This document shows, in pieces, positions 1 through 7,177 of a stretch of 22,372 bases of DNA. The stretch is from positions 1 to 22,372 of the forward strand of contig JAUPLJ010000003.1 in assembly GCA_030837425.1 (NCBI GenBank). Reading direction: 5' to 3'. Positions within the stretch are counted from its first letter, which is position 1. Each line of letters starts with the position of its first letter. This stretch comes from Patescibacteria group bacterium. Its GTDB lineage: Bacteria; Patescibacteriota; Minisyncoccia; Phycocordibacterales; UBA5272. A model generated the notes under the pieces. The model saw nothing but the letters and a program-made list of their open reading frames with translations, was not told where the DNA came from and searched no databases. A program made the translations under genes and the position numbers.

Positions 1-2
1 AA

Positions 3-440
3 GAGCAAATAAAAAAAGAAGAATTTAAAAATGAAGAAATAAAAAATACTTTTGAGGAAAAAGTGGTAGACGAGAAAAAAGAGAAGGGTAGTAAAAAAGA
101 TGTAAATAGATACTATGCGACGATTGAGGCCAGAGAGGAGGAGGAAAAGTATGTCTTAAATAAGATAAAAGAAATAGTAAGCTCATTTGAAAAATCAGGA
201 TTATTATTTAGAAAAAATTCTTATGTATCTGTCTTAAAGAGTTTAGGAATGGAAGAATTTTTAAATAATAAAGATGATGTGGAATATAAAAAAATAGACT
301 CTGATGATAGAGAAAAAATATTTAAATTATTAACTAATTTAATGGATACCTTAAATATAGACCCGAGTGAAGATGAAAAAATAGAAGAATTTTTAAAGAG
401 AGCCTATAGAGTAGAATTCCAAGAGGCCAATTCTGGATAA
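3..440 (+). CDS. 3' end of an unrecognised charged protein (5' truncated by window)
   Basis: The reading frame is open from the first full codon of the window to a TAA at 438-440, so the gene begins upstream. A GTG at 63 could serve as a start, but the 20 codons before it are open and have the same Glu/Lys-rich composition, so it is probably internal. The visible part is about 146 residues. It begins with a very charged Glu/Lys stretch, probably disordered or helical. A more compact part follows (from about NRYYATIEAREEEEKYVLNK) with amphipathic helices and few aromatic residues. There is no signal peptide or membrane segment in the visible part. The stop is only 18 bases before the helicase gene, which has its own promoter-like sequence, so the two need not share a transcript. 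I do not recognise the family and assign no function. Confidence 0.7.
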   Translation, partial: EQIKKEEFKNEEIKNTFEEKVVDEKKEKGSKKDVNRYYATIEAREEEEKYVLNKIKEIVSSFEKSGLLFRKNSYVSVLKSLGMEEFLNNKDDVEYKKIDSDDREKIFKLLTNLMDTLNIDPSEDEKIEEFLKRAYRVEFQEANSG

Positions 441-443
441 GTG

Positions 444-452
444 TGATAAAAT
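444..452 (+). promoter_or_regulatory. Extended -10 promoter of the UvrD-like gene
   Basis: TGATAAAAT fits the extended -10 pattern TGnTAnnnT. The expected transcription start, seven bases after its last T, is 459, which is the A of the ATG. This predicts a leaderless transcript. No convincing -35 is seen. The identical 9-mer occurs in the same position before the genes at 7178 and 16557. Confidence 0.6.
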
Positions 453-458
453 TATCGA

Positions 459-2489
459 ATGAAAAATCAGTTAAATGAAAAACAATTAGAAGCGGTACAA
501 TCAATAAGTGGACCGCTTTTAATTTTGGCTGGAGCAGGAGCTGGAAAAACAAAAACCATTACAGAGAGAGTGATAAACATAATTAAAAATGGAGTTGAGC
601 CAGAAAATATTCTCTGTGTCACATTTACAAATAAAGCCTCCAAAGAAATGCTCGAAAGAATAATAAAAAGAATGGAAGAAGAAAGTCTGGTAGAAAAGTA
701 CACCTTAGAAAAAAATATATTTTTAAGAAATAAAAATCTACCCACAATAAAAACATTTCACTCTCTAGGGCTTTTAATATTAAAAGAATTTGGAAGAGAG
801 CTAGGCTTTCATAAAAATATGGTGGTGCTTGATTCATCTGATACGAATCATATGGTTAAAAATATTATTACGAGCCTTGGGCTTGATCCTAAAGTCCATG
901 ACCCGAGCAAAATAAAAAACGCAATCAGTAGAGAAAAATCTAATTGGCAAACAGTAGAGGATTACACCAAAAAAGTAGCTAGCTATAATATGGAGATTAT
1001 AGAAAAAGTCTGGAGGCTTTACGAAAAGGAGCTAAGAAAACAAGGAACGGCTGACTTTGATGATTTAATAATCAAAACAGTAGAACTATTAAAAAGTAAT
1101 AATCTTGTAAAAGAAACTTTACAAAAAAGATGGAAATATATCCATGTAGATGAGTATCAAGATACCAATGATTCTCAATATGAATTTATAAAAGAGCTGG
1201 TAGAAGAGAAAGCGAAAAATCTTTGCGTGGTGGGGGATATAGATCAGAATATTTACTCTTGGCGTGGAGCAAATTTGAAAAACATTTTACATTTTGAAAA
1301 AGATTTTATAGGTGCAAAAGTCATTCTTCTTGAAGAGAATTATAGATCAACTCAAAATATTCTTTCTCTTGCAAACATTTCTATTCAAAAAAATAAAGCA
1401 AGGTTCCCAAAAAATCTTTTTACAAATAAAAATAAAGGAGAGGAAATAGAGATCTGCCCAACCTTTGACGAAAAATTGGAATCAGATTTTATTGCGAAAA
1501 AGATTAAGGAATTAAATAGGGGAGGAGTCGAATTAAAAAATATAGCGATACTTTTCAGGACAAACTTTCAATCTAGAATTCTAGAAGAAGCGATGATTAA
1601 AAATGCTATTACTTATAATCTGCTTGGTACAAAATTCTTCGACAGAAAAGAGATTAAAGATGTCTTAAGTTATTTAAGAGGGAGCCAAAATAGGGAAAAT
1701 CTTGCGGATCTAAAAAGGATTTTTGAGACCCCGAAAAAAGGAATCGGTAAGACTACAATTGCAAAAATTTTTGCAAAAGATGAAGCCTCACTTCCTGCTT
1801 CCGCTTTATTAAAAATCCAAAATGTGTATAGCTTTCTAGACAAAATAGATTCTGATTTAAAAGAGGGAACCAAAAAATTATCTGAGATTCTTCAAATGAT
1901 AATAGTCGACTCTGGAATAGAAGAAGAGCTCTTAAATGGTGGAAGTGAAGAGAAAGATAGACTTGAAAATATAAGAGAGCTTGTAAGCATCACTAAAAAA
2001 TTTGATGAGATAGCAGCAATTGATGCATTGACCATCTTTTTAGAAGAGACTTCGCTTCGAAGTGATCAAGATGATGAAGATAAAGAAAAAGAAGGCGTGA
2101 GACTTATGACTATTCATGCCTCAAAAGGGCTTGAATTTGAATATGTATTTTTGGTAGGACTCGAGCAAGACCTTTTTCCTCATATCGATATTGGTAATAG
2201 GAAAAAAAGTTTAGAAGAGTCAGAAGAAGAGAGGAGGCTTTTTTATGTAGCTGTGACAAGAGCCAAGAAGAAATTATTTTTATGCTACGCCGAGCTTCGT
2301 ACAATATATGGAGAGAAAAAGATAAACATTCCCAGTGAATTTTTAGATGATGTAAATGAATTAAAGACAGATGAAGTGATATATCATAGCGTCTATTATG
2401 GAAGCGATACAGAAATTGGAAACAATAAGAAAAAGAAAAAATGGGAATTCGGAGATGACGAATGGGAAGAAGATTTTCTAGAAATATAA
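459..2489 (+). CDS. UvrD/PcrA-type superfamily 1A DNA helicase
   Basis: This is an ATP-dependent 3'-5' DNA helicase of the UvrD/PcrA/Rep family, expected in the cytoplasm in excision repair, replication restart or removal of recombinase filaments. The full motif set is present in order: Q motif LNEKQLEAV (5-13); Walker A AGAGAGKT (24-31); VTFTNKAS (Ia); TFHSLG (Ib); Walker B DEYQDTN (231-237); VVGDIDQNIYSWRGA (III); ENYRST (IV); LMTIHASKGLEFEYVFLVGL (V); and FYVAVTRAKK near 595-604 (VI). At 676 aa it is slightly shorter than typical PcrA/UvrD (about 720-750). It ends in a short acidic/basic tail without a clear RNA-polymerase-binding Tudor domain. The ATG at 459 is supported by the -10 placed exactly for leaderless transcription. 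The family is certain, but PcrA, UvrD and Rep cannot be separated here, so no symbol is given. Confidence 0.95.
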   Translation: MKNQLNEKQLEAVQSISGPLLILAGAGAGKTKTITERVINIIKNGVEPENILCVTFTNKASKEMLERIIKRMEEESLVEKYTLEKNIFLRNKNLPTIKTFHSLGLLILKEFGRELGFHKNMVVLDSSDTNHMVKNIITSLGLDPKVHDPSKIKNAISREKSNWQTVEDYTKKVASYNMEIIEKVWRLYEKELRKQGTADFDDLIIKTVELLKSNNLVKETLQKRWKYIHVDEYQDTNDSQYEFIKELVEEKAKNLCVVGDIDQNIYSWRGANLKNILHFEKDFIGAKVILLEENYRSTQNILSLANISIQKNKARFPKNLFTNKNKGEEIEICPTFDEKLESDFIAKKIKELNRGGVELKNIAILFRTNFQSRILEEAMIKNAITYNLLGTKFFDRKEIKDVLSYLRGSQNRENLADLKRIFETPKKGIGKTTIAKIFAKDEASLPASALLKIQNVYSFLDKIDSDLKEGTKKLSEILQMIIVDSGIEEELLNGGSEEKDRLENIRELVSITKKFDEIAAIDALTIFLEETSLRSDQDDEDKEKEGVRLMTIHASKGLEFEYVFLVGLEQDLFPHIDIGNRKKSLEESEEERRLFYVAVTRAKKKLFLCYAELRTIYGEKKINIPSEFLDDVNELKTDEVIYHSVYYGSDTEIGNNKKKKKWEFGDDEWEEDFLEI

Positions 2490-2497
2490 ATTAGAAA

Positions 2498-2560
2498 TTT
2501 TAGAAAAGAAATTTTTAAGCTTTCGCTTGCGGGGTTCGCGAAAAAAATTCTTTTCTAAAA
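2498..2560. terminator. Long hairpin between the helicase and rsmA; possible terminator or palindromic element
   Basis: Perfect 13-bp arms TTTTAGAAAAGAA (2498-2510) and TTCTTTTCTAAAA (2548-2560) enclose a second stem, TTTCGC (2521-2526) with GCGAAA (2538-2543). The tip, about 2518-2540, is GC-rich, unlike the surrounding AT-rich DNA. The outer arms are A/T-rich, so this is not a textbook intrinsic terminator. It could act on either strand. It could also be a dispersed REP-like palindrome, but no second copy is seen in this window. Confidence 0.45.
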
Positions 2561-2573
2561 TAAACAAGTTTTG

Positions 2574-2582
2574 TGTTAGAAT
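2574..2582 (+). promoter_or_regulatory. Extended -10 promoter of rsmA
   Basis: TGTTAGAAT fits TGnTAnnnT. Six bases separate it from the ATG at 2589, so the predicted start of transcription is the start codon itself. This favours the second of the two tandem ATGs (2586 and 2589) as the initiation codon. Confidence 0.55.
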
Positions 2583-2588
2583 CTTATG

Positions 2589-3377
2589 ATGAAACCAAAA
2601 AAATCTTTAGGGCAAAATTTTTTAACTAGTGGTAAAGCTATTTTTGAAATAGTTAATGCTGGAGAAATAAAAAAGGGGGAGATCGTAATAGAAATTGGAC
2701 CAGGAAAAGGTGCTTTGACTGAGGAACTCTTAAAATCTGGAGGGAAAATCATAGCCATAGAGAAGGATAGAGAATTAATTTCATACCTTGAAGAAAAATT
2801 TACAAAAGAAATAAAAAATAAATCTCTCAAATTAATTGAAGGGGATATTCTTGATCTTGATATAGAAAAAATTATAAAGAAAGATGAAAAATATAAAATA
2901 ATAGCAAATATCCCATACTATATAACAGGTGCAATAATAGAAAGATTTTTATCTATTAAAAAAAGCCCAGAATTAATGGTGCTTTTAATGCAAAAAGAAG
3001 TAGCAGAAAGAATCGTGGCAAGAGATAAAAAAGAATCTATACTTTCTCTCGCTGTAAAATTCTACGGAATTCCGAAAATAATATATAAAGTCTCTGCTGG
3101 CTCATTTTTCCCAAAACCAAAAGTGGGTAGCGCAGTATTAAAAATAACTTTAAATAAAATACACAAAGAAAAAAAGTCTTTAGAAGCTCTTTATTTGAAC
3201 ATAGTTAAGAAATCTTTTGCCCACAAAAGGAAAATGATGATTGGAAATCTAAAAAAAGAGATAAAAGATACTAATTGGGAAGAGATTTTTAAGAAATTAA
3301 ATATAAAAACGACAATAAGAGGGGAAGATTTATCAGAAAAAGATTTTACAAACATTGCAAAAGAAGTGAAAAAATAA
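2589..3377 (+). CDS. rsmA: 16S rRNA (adenine1518/1519-N6) dimethyltransferase RsmA/KsgA
   Basis: RsmA transfers four methyl groups from S-adenosylmethionine to the two adjacent adenines near the 3' end of 16S rRNA and acts as a late 30S assembly checkpoint. Family hallmarks are all visible: N-terminal KKSLGQNFL; the SAM-binding motif EIGPGKGALTEEL (from about residue 35); the acidic ribose-binding IAIEKD; GDILD; the catalytic NIPYY (about 107-111); FFPKPKVGSAVL; and the C-terminal small domain starting near SFAHKRKMMIGNL. The length of 262 aa is normal. Two ATGs stand in tandem at 2586 and 2589; the second is chosen because it lies exactly six bases after an extended -10. The gene ends 57 bases before the secretion locus, which has its own promoter. 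Confidence 0.95.
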   Translation: MKPKKSLGQNFLTSGKAIFEIVNAGEIKKGEIVIEIGPGKGALTEELLKSGGKIIAIEKDRELISYLEEKFTKEIKNKSLKLIEGDILDLDIEKIIKKDEKYKIIANIPYYITGAIIERFLSIKKSPELMVLLMQKEVAERIVARDKKESILSLAVKFYGIPKIIYKVSAGSFFPKPKVGSAVLKITLNKIHKEKKSLEALYLNIVKKSFAHKRKMMIGNLKKEIKDTNWEEIFKKLNIKTTIRGEDLSEKDFTNIAKEVKK

Positions 3378-3394
3378 AATAAGAGGATTTACCG

Positions 3395-3403
3395 TGGTAT
3401 AAT
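3395..3403 (+). promoter_or_regulatory. Extended -10 promoter of the three-gene exported-protein operon
   Basis: TGGTATAAT is a perfect extended -10, with predicted transcription start near 3410. A TTG codon at 3405 opens the same frame, but it would precede the start of the mRNA, so the ATG at 3435 (leader about 25 bases) is the plausible start. It probably drives the genes at 3435, 4305 and 5424, which end at the terminator at 7111. Confidence 0.6.
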
Positions 3404-3434
3404 ATTGCTATTATTAATAATATTAGTCAATAAT

Positions 3435-4292
3435 ATGCCAGAAAACAGTAACAATATTTATATAGAAAAAATAAAGCACTTACTTTCTCAAGTGAGTATA
3501 CAGACTTACCTTTATGCGCTTTTAGCTATCGGGGCAATAGTCTTAATCGTGAGTAACACCAGACTTGGAAATAAAGATTATCTGGTAAACAAAAATTCCA
3601 GTGAAGAATGCCGTGACCCTCGTGGACAAACAATAAAAATAGATCCTTCTAAAGGCGAAGGGTGTATAGATATCTTTGGAGCAGCAAGAGATTATGGGAT
3701 AGATTTAAGTTATATGGATACTAATAATCCTAGTGCTAATGCGAATAATGATGGAAATATGACTGTTAACATGTCTCAGGATTTGGCTTTGACTAATATC
3801 TATTTAGAGCAAAATGGAATAACAAATCCAGAAGAAAAAGGCTATTTTTTATCTAATGTGATATTGGGTTATAAAAATAATATCCAGACTGATTCTTACA
3901 CTATTTCTAATTTAGATATATCAAGAAATGAGGATTCAGCTTCTTATAATGAATATTATAATGATTTAACAAAAGCTTTTAATGATTATAATAGTAAAAT
4001 GAAAAATTTTGGGAAAAACAGTAATGTTAATGATCTAATAGGTATCAATAAATCTTTTATAGACACCTTACTTAAAATATCTGCCCCAAGATCTGGAGCA
4101 ATATATCAAATAGAGCTTTTAAATTTGATTGAAAAACAAAATACTTATTTAAATTCTTTGACTACTATTGACTCAGATCCTTTTAAATTTTTAGTGTTAG
4201 GTGGAGAAGATTATATGATTTCTTTTAAAAAAGACCTGAGCAAAGTAGACTCTGATTTTAAAAAATATTTTAATAATCTTGGAATAAAGTAA
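3435..4292 (+). CDS. Single-pass membrane-anchored extracytoplasmic protein, unknown family
   Basis: This 285-aa protein has a short cytoplasmic N-terminus, one membrane segment at about 24-41 (YLYALLAIGAIVLIV) and a large domain expected outside the membrane. Just after the anchor lies a Cys-bounded loop: ECRDPRGQTIKIDPSKGEGC, with C59 and C77. A closely similar loop occurs in the exported protein at 5424. The rest is Asn/Ser/Asp-rich and mostly helical in appearance, with Tyr-rich stretches. The frame is open back to a TTG at 3405, but that codon lies inside the promoter region, so the ATG at 3435 is used. It is the first gene of a three-gene run with a 12-base gap to the next gene. I do not recognise the family. 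From the neighbourhood it is probably part of, or works at the surface with, the type IV secretion-like machine. Confidence 0.75.
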   Translation: MPENSNNIYIEKIKHLLSQVSIQTYLYALLAIGAIVLIVSNTRLGNKDYLVNKNSSEECRDPRGQTIKIDPSKGEGCIDIFGAARDYGIDLSYMDTNNPSANANNDGNMTVNMSQDLALTNIYLEQNGITNPEEKGYFLSNVILGYKNNIQTDSYTISNLDISRNEDSASYNEYYNDLTKAFNDYNSKMKNFGKNSNVNDLIGINKSFIDTLLKISAPRSGAIYQIELLNLIEKQNTYLNSLTTIDSDPFKFLVLGGEDYMISFKKDLSKVDSDFKKYFNNLGIK

Positions 4293-4304
4293 TAAAATAA
4301 AAAT

Positions 4305-5396
4305 ATGAAAATTAAATTTAATTTGCAAAAGAAAATAATAATATCTACAATACTCCTGGCTTTTTTTATTACAACTAATAATGCTTCGGCTCTTTTTAAT
4401 ATTGACTTTCCTAACTTAATTCAAAATACCACTCAGGTCATAAATCAAATAAAGGAGGGTGTAAGAACAGTACAAGAAGTAAAAAATACATTGAATACAG
4501 TAAAAAATACAGCCCAAAGCCTAAAGAATTTTGATTTAACTCAAGCTGCTTCAAATGCTTCAGGTTTAGCTTTGAGTCAAATAGGGGACATTGTCACTAA
4601 AAACATAGGAACAAGTAAAGACTCTTCTACTAATGTTTTTACAAATGGTCAACAAATAATAGGTGATTTAAATAATTACTTAAACAAATCCTCAACTAAC
4701 GCAATAAAAAAATCCTTAAATGATCTACAAGGGGCCGATACGAACCCATATCAATCTAAAGCCTTAACGGACACAATAAAAAAACTTAGAAATGATGCGC
4801 AAAGTAGCGTGGACAAACTAAAGGTTGTAGGTCTAGCAGCTATCGCACAAAAAGAAATTTGTAATGATGTTAAGTTAAAAGATGTGATCAAAAAGGGAGA
4901 GCCTGCTAATTGGGTAAAGCCAAAACCAGCTCTCAAAAATGTAAATATAGATGAATTGTGTAATGGAGATCTAACAGCAAAAGATACCAGCTCTAGCCAA
5001 AATGATGTTTATAATATATCTTCTTGGAAAATTCCACTTAAAAAAGGAATGTCTGATAATAATAGTAATAGTGGTAGTGGAAGCGGTAATCAAAATAACA
5101 GCACTCCAACAAATAATACTTCTAATGGTAATAAGCCACAATGTGGCACAAATTCAATTTCTGTTTATGATAAAGATCTTGGGTATGGCTGTGAGTGTAA
5201 AACAGGATACGTGAGTCTTTTTAATAATAATGGTCCTTATACTTGTGTACCAAGAGGAGGTAAATGTGATAATACTGGACAAAAAGTATATGATGGTTTA
5301 GGAAGATGTATGACTATAGGAAGTATATGTTTGTATGGTGACGGTACCCCATATGATAGTAATATAAAATTAGGCCTGGATGGTGAATGTCATTAA
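4305..5396 (+). CDS. Secreted coiled-coil protein with Cys-rich EGF-like tail (VirB5-like position)
   Basis: This is a 363-aa exported protein with three visible parts. An N-terminal signal peptide has a Lys-rich start, a hydrophobic core at about 10-23 and a likely cleavage after ASA at 29. A helical region at about 35-200 carries regular heptad-like runs near residues 40-75 (VINQIKEGVRTVQEVKNTLN), reminiscent in position and style of VirB5/TrbJ-type minor pilus or assembly proteins; this is analogy only. An Asn/Ser/Gly linker (about 250-277) then leads to a C-terminal module with eight cysteines in about 84 residues (C280, 296, 298, 314, 321, 335, 342, 362), including GCECKTGY, which fits the CxCxxGY signature of EGF-like modules. 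It is the second gene of the operon and shows no Shine-Dalgarno sequence. A surface adhesin or pilus-associated role is inference. Confidence 0.75.
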   Translation: MKIKFNLQKKIIISTILLAFFITTNNASALFNIDFPNLIQNTTQVINQIKEGVRTVQEVKNTLNTVKNTAQSLKNFDLTQAASNASGLALSQIGDIVTKNIGTSKDSSTNVFTNGQQIIGDLNNYLNKSSTNAIKKSLNDLQGADTNPYQSKALTDTIKKLRNDAQSSVDKLKVVGLAAIAQKEICNDVKLKDVIKKGEPANWVKPKPALKNVNIDELCNGDLTAKDTSSSQNDVYNISSWKIPLKKGMSDNNSNSGSGSGNQNNSTPTNNTSNGNKPQCGTNSISVYDKDLGYGCECKTGYVSLFNNNGPYTCVPRGGKCDNTGQKVYDGLGRCMTIGSICLYGDGTPYDSNIKLGLDGECH

Positions 5397-5423
5397 ATAA
5401 TATAAATTATAGATTCAAAAAAT

Positions 5424-7076
5424 ATGAAAAAAACAATCTTCCAAAATAAAACAATATCCTTAACTGTAATAACCATTATTCTTACTTTGGTTTTATCCAC
5501 ACATTCTTTTATGCAAAATGTTTCAAGTGGAAATGTGACCTCTCTACAAAAATTTTTAAAAGATCAAGGTTATTATAATGGTGCAATAGACGGTATCTTC
5601 GGAGGCGGAACAGAGTCTGCTGTAAAAGCTTTTCAAAAGGAAAATAAGCTCGACCAGAGTGGAGAAGTAGATGATATGACACAAACAGCAATGCTGGCTA
5701 CACAGAAGCAAAATAAAGCTATAACTGGAAAAGCTGCTCAAGCTGCATGGATCTCAATAGCAAATGCTGGATATGGGGGACCTTTAACAAAAGCCGCTCT
5801 AGCAAATCCTTCAAATAGTCCTTCAGGAATACAAGCTTCTATACAAACAGAAATAAGTAAACAAGTCTCTAGTTCACAATCTGCCGCAATCAATAAATAT
5901 AATGCAAATGGTGGAATAATAGGAAATGAAAAATGTTTAGATAAAGAAGGTAAGACAAAGAAAATTGACCCTACAGACCCGACTACAGCCTATTGCGATA
6001 ATATAGCAACATCAGGTACAGATAGTGCAGCAAAAATTAAAGCAGATATTGATTCTGCAAGACAATCTCCTTATTTAAGCATCCTAGCTGCCGCTCAAAA
6101 TACTAATAATGCAACCACTACTAAATGTGCAGATGATGATACCTTTTGTAAAATTAATAATACCGCTGGGAAGATTGGTAAATATGCATCTTTATTAAGC
6201 AGTATCTTATCAATAGGAGCTTCTGATAATAATGGAGGGAGTGCTCAATACTCTCAACTCTCAAATGCTATAGGTGACTTAGTTGGTAGCGACAAAAAGG
6301 CACAAGAAGTATCAGACCAGGCTGATCAATCTAAACTAGATTATGCGATCTCTTCAGGTCCAACAAGTGAAATCAACGATACAATAAATAGATACAAAGA
6401 TATAAATAATTTTAATGTAGAAAAACTAAACAACATGGTCTATACATACTTCTTTATGCAAAAAGCTGGAATAGCAAAAGGCGAAATAATAGCTAAAATT
6501 GCAGTTTCTTCTATAGCTTTTGCTCAGGTTTTAAACTATAAAGCAATAGATGATAATAAAGTCAGAACGGGGTCGGCTCAAAAATTAATTCCTATAGCCT
6601 CTACATTACAAAAAGAGATACAAGATTTAATAAAACAAATGGCCGCTAATAATCTAAAAATTCAACAACTAACAACGGTACTAAAACAAATAAAAGATTC
6701 TAAAACTGAAAATATATCAAGTACATTAATATCCAATCTACTAAAAAATACTTTAACTGATAAAAATCTAGAAGATGCTACTATTGATTATAATTACATG
6801 GAGGAATATCAAGATACAGCAAATCTAGACCCAGAGAGTATACAGTTTATAATACCAACAAAAAGCGAAACTACTGAACCAGGAATAAAAAATAATCTTC
6901 TGAATCTAAGAATAAAATCTTACAAAATAGCTAAGGGAATATCTTATTCTATCCCGGGAGACTATACACCAAATATTCCAAAAAATTTCCAATACGCGAT
7001 CAATAGCGGCGAATCACAAAAATATAAAGAAGTTGATTTTTGTAATAAAATAGCCAATGATATTTGTAAACCTTAA
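5424..7076 (+). CDS. Exported protein with N-terminal peptidoglycan-binding domain
   Basis: This 550-aa protein starts with a signal peptide or anchor (hydrophobic about 9-27). A clear PG_binding_1 domain follows at about 36-92, with the family pattern LQKFLKDQGYYNGAIDGIFG, then GTESAVKAFQKENKL and a C-terminal TQTAML. This domain type binds peptidoglycan stem peptides and tethers proteins to the wall. The remainder is not recognised. It contains a Cys-bounded loop (C171 to C191, KCLDKEGKTKKIDP) like the one in the protein at 3435, further Cys pairs (C235/C242, C540/C548), and a helical, probably coiled-coil stretch around EIQDLIKQMAANNLKIQQL (about 395-415). No catalytic wall hydrolase domain is seen. 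It is the last gene of the operon and is followed by a strong terminator. It is likely a wall-attached component of the secretion apparatus or a surface protein. Confidence 0.8.
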   Translation: MKKTIFQNKTISLTVITIILTLVLSTHSFMQNVSSGNVTSLQKFLKDQGYYNGAIDGIFGGGTESAVKAFQKENKLDQSGEVDDMTQTAMLATQKQNKAITGKAAQAAWISIANAGYGGPLTKAALANPSNSPSGIQASIQTEISKQVSSSQSAAINKYNANGGIIGNEKCLDKEGKTKKIDPTDPTTAYCDNIATSGTDSAAKIKADIDSARQSPYLSILAAAQNTNNATTTKCADDDTFCKINNTAGKIGKYASLLSSILSIGASDNNGGSAQYSQLSNAIGDLVGSDKKAQEVSDQADQSKLDYAISSGPTSEINDTINRYKDINNFNVEKLNNMVYTYFFMQKAGIAKGEIIAKIAVSSIAFAQVLNYKAIDDNKVRTGSAQKLIPIASTLQKEIQDLIKQMAANNLKIQQLTTVLKQIKDSKTENISSTLISNLLKNTLTDKNLEDATIDYNYMEEYQDTANLDPESIQFIIPTKSETTEPGIKNNLLNLRIKSYKIAKGISYSIPGDYTPNIPKNFQYAINSGESQKYKEVDFCNKIANDICKP

Positions 7077-7110
7077 AAAGGTTTAGATATTCAAATAAAC
7101 AATAACTAGT

Positions 7111-7142
7111 AAAAACCTACTCCTCACAGAGTAGGTTTTTTA
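7111..7142 (+). terminator. Rho-independent terminator ending the exported-protein operon
   Basis: A perfect 12-bp stem, AAAAACCTACTC (7111-7122) paired with GAGTAGGTTTTT (7129-7140), has a 6-base loop and continues into a T-rich tract. It lies 34 bases after the stop at 7076 and isolates the upstream three genes from the VirB6-like gene. Confidence 0.9.
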
Positions 7143-7162
7143 TTTTATTCTTTTCTTTTCCG

Positions 7163-7171
7163 TGATAAAAT
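7163..7171 (+). promoter_or_regulatory. Extended -10 promoter of the VirB6-like gene
   Basis: TGATAAAAT is identical to the elements before the genes at 459 and 16557. Exactly six bases separate it from the ATG at 7178, predicting a leaderless mRNA. It starts just downstream of the terminator. Confidence 0.6.
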
Positions 7172-7177
7172 GAAGCA

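Noticed and set aside
3405..3434. TTG codon at 3405 as start of the membrane-anchored protein
   Set aside because: It lies directly behind the TATAAT and before the predicted transcription start (about 3410). The ATG at 3435 gives a sensible N-terminus and membrane anchor.
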